Positions 26,852-38,775 of a stretch of 64,000 nt of DNA are shown here, piece by piece (the first letter of the stretch is position 1; every line of letters starts with the position of its first letter). The notes beneath the pieces were generated by a model. It made no database searches. It had not been told where the DNA came from and saw only the letters and a program-made list of their open reading frames with translations. The position numbers and the translations under genes are program-made. The DNA is from Isoetes taiwanensis (taxonomy: Eukaryota > Streptophyta > Lycopodiopsida > Isoetales > Isoetaceae), in assembly GCA_021234155.1 (NCBI GenBank), contig JAJEKV010000023.1:10057141-10121140 (forward strand), written 5' to 3'.

Positions 26852-29290
26852 ATATTCATATTAATGAACAATATACTCGTTAACCACATAAGACTCATGT
26901 AGAACAGGATAAGATTCAAAATACTGATGTTTATTAACTTACTAGACGAATACCCAAATGATGAGGCAATTGCATTCAACGAATCCCTTCATCTAATCAA
27001 CAATATTCTGACAATGGTTTAACGAGAAATAGGGGAGGGCTTTTTTAATTTGGTTTTTTCTAGACATTGTTTTCACAGTAGCCTTGGAAGGGATGGACGA
27101 CGTGGCAGTTAGGCATGCATGTTGCTTTCTAAGAGCAGTCTGAACATCGCGGGCTTGACTGGAAAGTTTGACTTCCCTGATTTTGTTTTCTTACATTTGC
27201 TCTTCGCAATGGCATCTGGGGTTTCTCTCAAACGCCTGACTCTAGGTAATCTCCTTGTTCTATCGTAAAACAAGGGCAGTGGCAAAGGAAGGAGAGGCTT
27301 GATCAAGTTTGATCATGACATTTTGCTTCGTATTCAAAGTTTTCTAAAGTTTTGTTTTGCATATACAATGCACTGTCTATTTCTATTGCTTAACCTAAGC
27401 CAGCGGAGGGGACAACTTCATCAAATTGTGTTTGTTACCTTGTGCCTGTGCAAATTTGCTATAGCAGAAATCATTGGCGGCTACTTCTTTTTTTGAACAG
27501 TTACACAGTTACAATGCATTTTGCAGTCATCGTTGAATTATCCACGCATTCACAATAGTCCGTGCACCCGGAGGTCATTTATGCACTGTCGTTTGATGAG
27601 ACACTAGAAATGGAGAAGAAGAGAAGATACTTTCTATCAATATTAAATATGCATTTTCTATATGTGCAATTTAATTGGTTTTACTATGTTGTAATGCCTT
27701 CAGTTATGGCCCATGAATGGTTGGTGTTGCGGTATTCATATTTTTGTGGTATTCATATTTCAATATATTTTTTTATACATATTTGATGTCTTATGGAGAG
27801 CAATTTATTATACATGGGTGTGAGGTGTATATTCCTCTCCCCCTCATCTGGCATATTTAGAAGAATATGATGGGATCCACTGATCCTAGATGACACACAA
27901 GGAGTAACACATTATACTTTAAAACAATATATACATAGCAACAAACAAGATTTTGCCCCTTAGAAAGTCCAAAAGGAAAAAGAAAAGGATGGATGGATGG
28001 ATGGATGGATGGATGGATGGATGGATGGATGGATGGCATTCTAACATCCACGAAAACCTCAAAGGGCTATGGGATGGTAAAATGAACAGGGCATAAAGTC
28101 CAAAATAAGTAAACAAAGAGGCAAGGCGCCATCATAAAACAAAGTACAACGAACAAAAATTAGCTTTGAGGTTAAGCAAGCCGATATAGGAACCAAAGCA
28201 AGGATCGATAGTGAATGTGCATTAATAATTGTATGACCCTTCTATATACTATGCTAAGTGAGCTTCACGTACTTTGGCTAACTCAGAACTCTGTTGAACT
28301 AGTTGTTGTAATATCAGATCTTCTTAAACCGAGTAATGTAATCTACATTGTTGTAATATCCGATCTTCTTAAACCGAGTAAAGTAATCCATGTAGATTAC
28401 AACCATACTGCAAGATATGAAGATGGCTCAACATGTCAGAAAACTAAAGTAGGAAATGACGTGGTTTATTCTTTTGTATCATGCCTACTCAATGGGCTGC
28501 AATAACTCCACCCTTCCATATATGCATAGTGGAAGTGAAGAACTCTCACAGGTTCAGCTTTGACTAAAATCCCATTTGCTTCTGGGAGCCCAATAATATT
28601 CAATATTAGGGCCACATCATTAAAAGGAATCATTGGAGATTGATTCTGGGATGTCACGTTTTCATCTGGCTCTGCCTCAACAAGAAATGGAGATATCTGT
28701 ATTGCTATGTCTATTGTCTCATGAGACACTTGCACTGCTCTTCTTGTCATCTCAAGCAAGAAACGCTCTTGGGAGGTTTGTGTAGTTATGTGTACCATCT
28801 CCATCTAACTCGATGCATCATCTATTGGTGTAGGAGCAAGAGGTTTCTCATGTGGAGTATGGGTCCCGGTAACCATCGAACTAAGTCTAGAACTGCTAGT
28901 AATTGTAAACTAAAATACAGTTAGCAATTGAACCCAATGCCTGATAACCAAACCTATTGTTGTGTCTGATAGAACCACGCAGTCCAATATGTCAGAGTTG
29001 ACAACCTTTGTAGTATAGCCTTTTCCATGTCGGTCAATGTGTCGCTATGATCTCGAAAAACTGACCTCCAATTCTGCAAGAGTATGGATTTTCTCATGTG
29101 ATGAGGGTAGCATTGCTTCCAATTCTTGCTCTTGCCCTTCCTGTATCATCATACTACCATATGCCAATTATTTGCTAAGGTCTCATGTTGGAATACCACA
29201 TTATCTAGCATCTATCGTATTATACGCTGACCTTAAGACACACATCCCGCTTTCTTTTTCTTATGGAATTGCTCATTTTGGTCTTGTCTT
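26852..29290. other. Intergenic DNA with small repeats
   Basis: No gene is supported. It contains a (GGAT)n tract at about 27986-28036 and a ~44-bp imperfect tandem duplication near 28303-28390 (GATCTTCTTAAACCGAGTAA twice). A 112-codon minus frame at 28466-28804 has no family I know. Confidence 0.4.
27986..28036. repeat. (GGAT)n microsatellite
   Basis: About twelve tetranucleotide units in a row. Confidence 0.9.
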
Positions 29291-29294
29291 TGAT

Positions 29295-29420
29295 ATGGAG
29301 CAAGCAAGGGGGAGTGGTCCACTTGAATGAGATTGAGAGGTATGGCAAATTCTATGTAAATGTCAAACCTATGAGATTTCGCAATAACGAAATAAAAAGG
29401 GGCATAGGATGATATATTGG
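29295..29420 (+). mobile_element. Fragment related to the LTR at 5.0 kb
   Basis: TGATATGGAGCAAGCAAGGG then GGAGTGGTCC closely resembles the LTR start TGATATGAAGCAGGCTAGGG then GGAGTGATCC. The similarity fades after a few dozen bases, so this is a diverged solo-LTR fragment or a related family. Confidence 0.4.
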
Positions 29421-29580
29421 CTACGGGAAAAACCATTGCCGATATATTATATAAGGTTACTATTTAAAGGACAAGGATATTCTTTTGTTAAGGAAGAGTT
29501 CGAGATGCAAGGACGGTGTAATAATATCAAGGCATCTAAGCAAAAAGAGGTTTGGCACTTTCTATTGTGAAGCAAAAGAT

Positions 29581-29643
29581 ATCAAAAAACATGGGAGATG
29601 TTGTCTTTCTGGTTTGGAAAAAAAAAAAATCAAAAAACATGGG
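29581..29643 (+). mobile_element. Tiny retroposon-like insertion with 15-bp target duplication
   Basis: ATCAAAAAACATGGG occurs at 29581-29595 and 29629-29643. Between them are 33 bases ending in about 11 A residues. Poly(A) plus a long target duplication fits a severely 5'-truncated LINE-mediated insertion, though filled-in break repair could give the same picture. Confidence 0.5.
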
Positions 29644-31970
29644 CAAGTTCATGCATAATATATAAACTATTAAATATAGCACAAATCACTTAACACACTA
29701 AAACAAAGCACGGCCGCATTATTCAAATCCTAAGATATAACATCTCCATTTTTTTCACAATATGGAACTTGGCTATCGACCCTGAAAGCAAAGTGCCTAG
29801 ACTCCTCTGGAATGCAAATCATAGCCCTAACCAGGAGCTCCAACTCCGGCACCCTGTTGTGAACTGCTGCAAACAAACTCCAAATGTTTGAGGAGGCGAT
29901 GGGCCTGTAGCAAAAAATGTAGCATGTGGCAAAAAATATTTGTGGATATAAAGGCTAACCTTTTATTAGCTTCAACGCCACCTTTATATAAAGGTTCCTC
30001 CTTTAATGGTCCACCTTTTTCTATTATAAACTTGATGTTGTAATAATATCTTCTCGACCCCTAGATATTTCAGTGGCCCTTAGATAAGGTCCTTAAAACC
30101 AATAACCAATGGTCCATCTAAAAAAATAACTTTTTGTTAAAAGAGCTTTTTCCTTCAACCAAAATCTTGAAAAAACGTTTGCCAATATAATCAGAGGCAA
30201 CGAAAAAGGTACGTCAAATATAAATAGAGGGAGAATATGATAGTAGAGGATAGCAGTTCTGGGCAACCATCGGACAAATGCAATAAAGGATTGATTTCTA
30301 GAATTTGCATGCAATAAGCTGACATTTGAGCATATTTGCATGCAATGAACTGGCATTTGAGCATATGTTGCGCCCGTATTATCATTCAACTTCCTAGTTA
30401 ATTGCTTTGCATCCATGCTTTCTTGTAACTAATCATCACACCACGGTCTCGCTTAACATGTCCTATGATATCCTTCGAGTCTGTAATTAGGTTACTGACA
30501 TGCTATGGAGGCACATATGCACCAGCTGCAATCTTGCAAAAAAGGGATCATGTCCAGCAGTATGCACATCAAGTACTAAGTTATAATGAAGAACCAAATG
30601 GGCATGTCTTGCTAGTTGCACATCATCAACCATGAGGTTTTAAGAAGAGACATATTGTATAGAGGATGGTGGACAAGAGAAGAGGCCTTAAGACGAAGCC
30701 CGTAATCAGGTTGAGCATAAGAGCCATTTCACATGAAACCATCACCAAAGAGGGGCCCTATTTTACCTCATGCAAAATGGCGATGGTGGTCGACGGTGGG
30801 CGTAAAAGGGCAGGCCTTTTATGTGATGGTGAGGGTTGCGAAGGTGCATGTACTGAAATGGCTCTAATGATTGCACGTCACCACCATAAGATGTTAATGA
30901 TAAATAATTGTGTCTATATCAGAATGCATGTGAAGAAGTAAATTTCCTTAATCCTTGAAGTACATTTTGATAATTAGGTTTAAATACCTATAGAACATTT
31001 TGAGAATCGTTATGAATACAATATGGTATTTGGGTTGCAAAATTTGGTTTAGGCTTATTGTGATGCTTCCACCTGGCAAGCAATTCAATTGCAGAATGGT
31101 AGTTGAGTCTACCATTCTGCATCTCCGGTTTCCAGCCAGTTAACACAATACTCTGTTTTCTGCAATACTTTGTTTCTGCTTAGAATTTAAGAGCTCTGTT
31201 TCTACAATACTTTGTATCTGCTCAGTTAGTTTGACGTCGCCCTGCCAACAACAACTTTGATCCATCTGAATCGGCCATCTGAAATCCATGAATCGACCCT
31301 TTGATTTTTCGAAACACTGTTTTCATATGAGGCAAAAGCTTGATTTGGCCGGATTTGGTGGAGGCGGAGCTCTGCTCTGCTGTAAACCCGTTTTTTATAC
31401 AAGGTAGAAGCGAAAGAAAGCTAAGGTCATACATAGATGCATTTGCAAGGTCGTTACCATATCTACAAATTTGCAAGCACGGTTATGGCCGCATGCATGG
31501 ATCTTGAATCCGGCGGTCATAGCTTCAAATCTGGCAATGCCTGTGCAAGAATCTCTGCAAATACATGAGATTTAGATGGAAAAAGCAAACAGAAGCTGCC
31601 AATAACAGAACAAGCAACTGCACATCGTCTAGGAAGGGAGGTTCTGCTTGGCACCATCGCTCCGGGACCTCCAAAATGCTCTAGCGCCTCAAATACCATA
31701 TTGTGGATTCACGGTATATGGTCCGCTATTCTGCAGTATCGGTGACCCACTCCCGGCTAACTCCGGTCGCGGGACCCCACCGGTACATGCAGAATGGCAT
31801 CCCAAATACCATGAACCCATACAAAGTCCCCCACTATTTAGGGGGGCCAAGGCAAAACAAGTCGTAATAACGCGCGGTTTTAAGCACAGTTCTAAGCAAA
31901 AACAAGTGCCATGTTTCGGAAAAGGTGTTCTTCAATTTAAGCAGCAACCCCGTCGATTGAGGCAGCAAGA
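29644..31970. other. Intergenic DNA upstream of the EULS-like gene
   Basis: No gene is supported. It holds a 31-bp direct repeat at about 30302-30364 (TTTGCATGCAATRARCTGRC core), a perfect hairpin at 31091-31120, and a loose ~50-bp duplication at about 31150-31220. The last few hundred bases presumably hold the promoter and 5' UTR of the downstream gene, but I see no clear TATA box. Confidence 0.4.
31091..31120. repeat. Perfect 12-bp stem hairpin
   Basis: GCAGAATGGTAG, loop TTGAGT, CTACCATTCTGC. Related GCAGAATGG words recur near 31790. Confidence 0.75.
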
Positions 31971-33444
31971 ATGGGGGCTCCCAAGTTCTACAATATTCAA
32001 TCTTTGGCTCATCCAGGCTACAATCTTACTCACAGAGCAAACCAAGTAATGCTTGCTGCAGAGAACCCAGATGATCCTTATCAGGTAACGTCGTACGCCA
32101 CACCACACTTAAACATGTAGCACAGATCATTCTTAATACGTTGATTTGCAGTTCTGGTACCATACTTAAATGTATAGCACATATCATTCTTAGTATATTG
32201 ATTTGCAGTTGCCATATTCAAATTTCTTGTACAAACCATTCGTAATATGTGGATTTGCAGTTCTGGTACCTTATTCGAATGTGTAGAAAATATCATTTTT
32301 AATATGTTAATTTGCAGTTCTGGTACATTGACGAATCATGGAAATTCTTAAGCAAATGCCCTGTAGTGCTCATCAACCATGGTTCGAAGAAGGCTCTCCA
32401 TTCACCAACTCTTTCTGAGTCCTGGTTGAAAGTAAGTAAAATGGCTCTAAAATATCCCTTGTTGGCTTTGTGCATGTCTATGTAAACTTATATATGTATG
32501 ATGTTGTAGGTGACAATGACCTCTTATGATCCTACAGTGAAGAATGATAACTTATTTTGGGTGATCTTGGGGACTCCTGAATCAAAAGCCTGCATTGCGC
32601 TCGCATCCAATAGAAATCTAGCCGTGGATCTTGGAGAATCTAGCACATGCCAAGTTCCAGTTGATAGCGTTTCTGCAATTTTGGTGGATGATCATGATCG
32701 TATGGCTTACCCCTGGAAATTCATTCTTTATGGTATTATTTAAACCTCTTCTTCACTTGCAGATCTCTTTTCCAGCATGTTAGTACCTGCAATATTGTTG
32801 TTGATTTCCAGTGCCTTCTCCATTCAACATCAAAGACGAGTCGACCTCTCGATACATGGCAGTCGAAGACAACTGTTTTGATGTAGTTGGAATAGTTTCT
32901 ACTGAAAACTTAAAGAAGGATAATATGGTGCAGTCCAGATCCTCTACTTTATAAGATTTTATTTTCCAATCAGACTTTGCACTCTTATCAACCTACAATT
33001 CATGTTATGCAGATCTGGTATTGGGTTCCTGCAGGTGGACAGGATGATGACACAGATGCCTTTATCATCATAAGCAAATTAAATGGACTTGCTCTCAAAG
33101 GTTCCACCAAAGATGCAACAAAGGTACTTTCACATGCTTCTAAATGCATGAACAATCTTTGACATATGAGTAATCTTACATGGCAGGTGGTCCTTAGGGA
33201 ATATGATGTCCTAAATTATGACTTCGTTTGGGCTGCGGTCTCTCAGGATTCTCAGTATAGCATTAATCTGTCTAAAGCTGGTCCAACAAAATTTTACTGG
33301 CACTTTCCAGAAGATAGTCCAGAGGATAGTCCAGAGGATATTCTAGAAGATACTCCAGAAGATGCTGATGACCATCCTCCTATGACCGTCTGCTCCCTTG
33401 ATAAAACTCCATCTCATAGCTGGTCGTTTGATATATGTAGATAA
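31971..33444 (+). CDS. Two-segment EULS-like beta-trefoil lectin-domain protein
   Basis: Six exons join in phase by GT-AG introns: 31971-32084, 32318-32431, 32510-32732, 32812-32927, 33013-33123 and 33187-33444 (stop TAA), giving 311 residues. An in-frame TAA shortly upstream fixes the ATG at 31971. The first half reads FYNIQSLAHPGYNLTHR, VMLAAENPDDPYQFWYID, VVLINHGSKKALHSP and DNLFWVILGTPES, the pattern of the plant EULS (Euonymus-type) lectin domain. The second half repeats it more loosely (IWYWVPAGGQDDD, LNGLALKGSTKDATKVVLRE, YDFVWAAVSQDSQ). An acidic repeat (PEDSPEDSPEDILEDTPEDA) sits near the C-terminus. No signal peptide is seen, so a cytosolic or nuclear sugar-binding, stress-related role is likely by family. 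Intron 1 holds repeated copies of the exon-2 acceptor. Confidence 0.85.
32095..32322 (+). repeat. Reiterated 3' splice site in intron 1
   Basis: The words GATTTGCAGTTCTGGTAC or close variants occur with CAG ends at 32151, 32208, 32260 and the true acceptor 32317, spaced 57, 52 and 57 bases. Each unit carries an intron end plus the first bases of exon 2. Use of an upstream copy would soon meet a stop (for example FWYHT then TAA). Confidence 0.8.
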
Positions 33445-34555
33445 AAGATGTTTAGGATCTTGCAACGAAATGTTTTCTAACTGAAGGAAGATTTCCTATG
33501 CTCGATATTTCCTGCTGAAGGTAGCAATGTTCTTTGAACTCAACACTTGAAACTTCGAAAGAAAAAGGCTTTGGCATTGGATATTCAAGCAATAAAGGAC
33601 TCTAATGATCAATTTCAAGTAAAAGTTAACAGCAGTGAGGATGATCATTTACTATGTTCAAGAGTCCAAATACAGAAAATTATTCAATGAGTTTCAAGTG
33701 ATGCACAGACCTCCTATGTTTACAATATGCAAACGAGACTAGATTTGATTTGAGGTCCGGTCACATTAATGGCATATCCGTTATTCCTCACTAAAACGAG
33801 ATAATCTGAAGGATAATAACAAATCAGAACAACTCATGTAAGAATGACCAAGAAAATAATCACATGAACTGCATTTAAACACGAATTTCTAGAATTAGAG
33901 GAATGTACATTTGAGTAGCGTTTGCTAAACAACACTATTAGTCTCCAAGGCTTATGGTTTGTAATGAAGCAAGTTGCTTGAGTTCAGAGCTCACGCTTCT
34001 CAGCTTTCGATTCCCTCTCCGTATAGTGAAATGTATGATGATTTATAAGTTACAACAGAACAATCCATTTACAAATTTCCTCTTCTTTCAATTCTGTTTC
34101 TGTTTGGCAGATCTCAAGGAAGCAAGAAATAAATGATCTTACATATGATTTCTTTGCTATCTGAGTTTCAAGGATTCACACACGTAATGATTCTCACTTA
34201 CATTGACAAAGTTATGTAGAGCACGAGATGTCAGAAGGTGGCAGGATAATTGCACTTGACACTTTGGATTGGGAACTTAACTACAAACTAATTTCAAGTG
34301 AATTTCGTCTTTGCTTTGGATACATACAAAACGCCAACCAGTTTACATGTTATAACTCTAGCCTAGCATAGAATCCAGGTAGGTTTTTAAAAGTTTCATG
34401 CTTTTGTCTATTCATTCACATAAGGAAACCTCTAATGCATCCAATAAGGAGAAGTTATGTTTAATGATCAACCAATGTTTTGCATAATCAATCTTTTGGA
34501 GATGGATCTTTGAGGATTCTTTGAGGATCTTTGATGGATCTTTGAGGAATTTAAG
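33445..34555. other. 3' flank of the EULS-like gene
   Basis: No further gene is supported. The end includes a small imperfect repeat of GATCTTTGAGGA near 34505-34550. Confidence 0.4.
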
Positions 34556-34563
34556 GGAATTTT

Positions 34564-35640
34564 TTGGAATCAAGTGGAATCTTTATATTCAGTAAATTTA
34601 AATTTTTATCACACATCTTGAGGCTCATGTTAAGGATGCACGTGTGGAATAAGCAAGATCAGTGGGAAGCTTATATCTATTTCGCTAAATTTGCTTCCAA
34701 CAGTGCCAAGCACTCTGCTACGTATATGTTACCCTTCATGCTAACATGTGGAATCAATGCTTGAGCCCAAAGACATGGCACGATCTGGTATATCCAATGT
34801 GCAAGATTTGCTCCAAGACATAGAAGCATGCATTAAGGAAGCACGAGAATGCATACCCAAAGCATAAGCAAGACAGGAGGCCTATGCTAACAAGTATATC
34901 ATGCCTTCGGTGATATAATGTCTTTTTTTTTTATACGTAAGTTCAGTTAAGAGGCTGATGATCAAGATGTTGCCACGTAGGCATGGGGCATACATACATG
35001 AGCAGATCTCAAGGAAACTACAAGAATCTTGAAGGAATCTAAGGGAATCCTTATGAAGTCTCGAGGAATCCAGTAGAATATTGAGAGAACATTCAAGAAT
35101 CTCATGGAATCTTCTTATTTCTATCTGGCTAAATTTGCTTACATAGTGCTAAGCACTCAGCTATGAATATGCCACCCTTCATGCTAGCATATGGATATCA
35201 ATGCTTGACACAAAAACAATGAAGTATGATGCAAAATTGCAGCTGGAAAAGGGAAATTCCGAATTGGGACATCAATGAAGTTGGCACCATGTTGGACCAG
35301 ACTGTTCAAAATAGTTAGAAAAGTGGGAAGCCGAGCTTATGAGCTAGAGATTCCTCCACTTTTAAGTCCATAAAGTCTTTTATGTTAGCTTATTTAGGCA
35401 TTGTTCCTAAGGTGCAGTTCTTTTGCAGGATCGCTATCTCCTTGAATTCAAAGATGGAGACATTCCCTTAGAACCTGAAAAGATACGTCAGATAAGGAAT
35501 TGGCAATTATGTAAAGAGCAAGATACAAAGACCACCTAATCAAATGGAACTTTGCAAGCGAAGAAGAGGCCACTTGGGAAAACGAAGAGGATTGATAGCA
35601 AATTTGAAGAGGGATTTTGGCTCATTCCAAATTCCTAAAC
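34564..35640 (+). pseudogene. Chromovirus (Ty3/gypsy) integrase and chromodomain relic
   Basis: 34650-34760 reads WEAYIYFAKFASNSAKHSAT, the end of a gypsy integrase core. A second, diverged copy of the same segment lies near 35120-35215 (same order of words around CTAAATTTGCTT and ACCCTTCATGCTA). 35310-35600 reads SRAYELEIPPLLS, DRYLLEFKDGDIPLEPEKI and KKRPLGKTKRI, matching the integrase C-terminal domain and a chromodomain. Stops and frameshifts are frequent. Flanking LTRs cannot be defined. Confidence 0.65.
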
Positions 35641-35943
35641 CAAGGAGGAGTGCATCTAGTTGATGTGTAAACTTCATTGACATCTAGATAAAATTTTGGT
35701 TATAATAATTCGTATTGCCTTGTTTCAATTGGAGCAATTCTAGTTAATCATGTTCAATTAACTGTGATAATGCCAAGGATGACAGTTATTCTCTTTAAAG
35801 GGAGGAAAAGTATAACACTTCCCAGTGTTGCTATACAACACTTCCCGTATTATAGCTCCACTAGGACCTAATCTCAGCTCCAAGTGGGAACAGATAGTAG
35901 GAATGAGCAGATGGACTCAGACCACCTAACACTCTACTTGCAA

Positions 35944-38775
35944 TTGGCTTGAGAGGTTGTTCCAACCTCCTGTATGGCATCTCCTCGCATGTCTCAGCTG
36001 CAACTGGGCTATGAACACGCAGAGGCTTATGCCTGGATGCTCGCTGATGACTTGGCTCACATTTTGCAGTCCTCTATGCTAGAGCAACAAATGCATAGGC
36101 TTATTGACGTCCTCGGGGCTGCTGCAGAAAGGTGCTTTGGGAGAAGCGGCTTTCGATGGACCACTGGAGCCACTACCTTTCGCGTAACCGTTGGTTTGAT
36201 GCTGAATGCAAGGAACACAAATGTTGGCTCTGCCAGGTCACCGGGCCTGCTCTATGCCCGCAATGTTTTTCCTCCTGGACTATCATCCTAGGACCTTCTG
36301 GCGAAGGGTGCTCAGAAAGCCAGTACATCCTACAAGGAACATCACTCCAAAACGGTGGGAGCAATTACAACAGCTTTAGAACCCTCAGGAAGCACAAGTA
36401 GTGCTACCCCCATAACAATGCCCAGTGCTGGAAATACCAAGGCTTACAGCGTCTAGCCAATGGAAAATGCCAGACCTGGATGGTATCAGGCGGAATTGCT
36501 CAAGTGGGCAGGACCATCCATAATAACGGTGTTGACCACCATGTTCAACAAGGCGCTATAGGTTAATTTTCCCTCACAATGGACCGCTAGCCGAGTTGAC
36601 CCATATACAAGGCGGGTGACCCACACTATCCAGCCAATTACTAAAAAACCACACTGCCCAGCCAATTACCGAACAATCATAGTCATTTTGGTGTTTGCAA
36701 AACTGCTTGCTAGAATTCTCGAACAACAGTTGATAGCCTGGGCAGAGGTAGGAGACATGCGGGCTTTCACATGCAGGCGAGGTTTAGGCCACATCACTCA
36801 ACTATTGATCATGTTTTCACAATGCAGACCCCAGTTGAAGACAGTAGGAAACAACGACTGGACCTGTGATATGACACCTTAACTATCGTGCCCCGACCAA
36901 CTGGGCAAAAGCATCTAGACTTTGAGGTTTGACTCTCTCTATATGTAATAATTAGGTGCCGCCTTTCCAAGATCTATTCAAGTGGTCTCCGTGGTCCCCA
37001 AACAATATCAATTCCTCCCCTCTTTCAAATGCTCGCCCTCAAGCATATGTGACTCACATCATTCGTGCATGAGGCAATTTTTATATTTGGGACACACCCA
37101 TGGAGACTTGAACTCGAGACTCAGCTCTGATACCAATTGATACGATACCTTAACTATTTACCCCAACCAACTAGAAAAAGCGTCTAGACGTCGAGGTCTG
37201 ACTCTTTATATGTGATAATTAGATGACGTCTCCCCAACTGGTCTTCATGGTCCCCCAACCATATCAACCTGTATTGCTGCTTTATGGACTTCGTCAAGGC
37301 TTTTGACAGAGTACTTCGGGAAAAGTTGTGCGTAAGATGGCAAGACCTAGGAATCTCTGCAGATCTACAGAATGCAGTGTATAGGTTGTACGAGACATGT
37401 TCAGGCCGCAGCCGACAAGCTAGCCATTCAATAGCAGTATTGGGGTCTGCCAATGATGCTCTCTCTCCTACATTGTTTGGATTATACATGATCAGTTGGA
37501 GAGTTGGCTTGCTGAAAATGGGGGCAATTGAGCTCACCTCCTGCACCAAATTACCAGGCGTTGATATATGCTGATGATGTGGACCTCCTAGCTTACACTC
37601 TGGCAGACATGTAGTACCACCTCTACACTCTAGGCACATTCTGCCAGGTGACTGACATGCGCGTCAACCTGGCCAAGACTATGATGGTCCTCATATTATC
37701 TTAAAGTCAGCCAAGGGCCCCCTCCTTCAGTTACCGAGGACAAAATGTGGAAGTGGCACCACCTACAAGTATTTGGGATGGAGTTCCCCTCTAGTATGCA
37801 GTGGGATGGTTCCATCCATCTACGAGCAATAGCGGGCTGGAAGGCGCTATATGCAATGCAAAACAATAGTTATAGAGCAGATTTATATGACTGGGCCCAT
37901 CAGGTGCACATGTTCAAGGTCTTGGTGGAGCCTATCCTTTTATATGAGGTCGAGGTCTGAGGCCATGTGGTGTCCCTCGCCTGGAATGACTTGAAGCAGG
38001 TACAGAAAGCCTTCTTGTTTCAGGTACTGGGAGTGAAGTTCATAGTCCCATATCAGATCCTCTTATAAAATACAGGTCTCTTACCCTTTCAGTGGGCTGC
38101 CCTGGATCGATACATCGTCTACTTTCAGAAGGTGGTCACACTGGATGATGCTCATTTCCCTAGCCTGGCTTATAACATGGCAATGGGGCCACAACGCCTC
38201 AAGGCATGTTGCAAGGAAAAGCGAGCTCACTGGCTTGCCAGATGGAATGTACAGGAGCACAGGTGCATATAGGTGCAAACAAAGGCAAATCCCCATAGCT
38301 TGAGGGAGTACCTTGATGCTTGTTTCCTCAGCAAGTTCTGGGATGCCAGCACTCTTGAACAGATCGAGATAGCACATTACCAGTGCCATGTAAATCCCAT
38401 ATTGGAATGGGTCCCACAATGCTACCTACATACCCATCTGCCAATGAAAAGGCGCAGACTCATTGCTCTGATTCACACTGGTAAGCACCGTCTCCAGATT
38501 GCAAAAGGATGGCTTGGGGAGCCACGACAGGATAGGCTCTGTCGATGCTGCCAAATAGGAGCCGTCGAGGATGAATACCATACCCTATAGGTCTATCCGG
38601 CATATGATCAAATCCGGGCGCACTATGCTGAATTGGTCAGGTCTGGCTAGTCGTTACACGTGATACTGAGCATGGCCTCAATTCGGATGCTGGGATCATA
38701 CCTTGAGGAGGTCATGGATGTGCATGAGCAACTATGTTCCCGGACACTCGCCTGACTTCTATGTGTGTTATGATA
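35944..38775 (+). pseudogene. LINE copy 4 (old, disrupted)
   Basis: The pieces follow the layout of LINE copies 1-3: 35974-36290 (post-endonuclease linker, RWFDAECKEHK near 36195), 36616-36866 (NYRTIIVILVFAKLLARILE), then after an insertion 37267 onward (YCCFMDFVKAFDRV, ALSPTLFGLYM), YADD near 37566, and 37745-38600 (WKALYAMQNNSYRADLYDWA, ending in the knuckle region CRCCQIGAVEDEYHTL). Many frameshifts and stops show age. Unlike the others it is not next to (CT)n and I find no tail hairpin. Confidence 0.8.
36867..37266 (-). mobile_element. TRIM element inside LINE copy 4
   Basis: A complete 400-bp terminal-repeat retrotransposon in miniature in reverse orientation. Its LTRs are 36867-37010 (144 bp) and 37138-37266 (129 bp), both starting TGATA and ending ATATCA on the plus strand. 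GCTCTGATACCA at 37124-37135, two bases from the right LTR, is the reverse complement of the tRNA-iMet primer site. TTCCTCCCCTCTTTC at 37012-37026 is the complement of a polypurine tract beside the left LTR. The target ACCTG is duplicated at 36862-36866 and 37267-37271. Removing the element restores the LINE reading frame (RLDL then YCCFMDF). The LTRs are clearly diverged. It has no coding capacity. Confidence 0.9.

Noticed and set aside
31648-32049. A 133-codon frame overlapping exon 1 of the EULS-like gene
   Set aside because: It uses another frame than the spliced gene and has no protein character.
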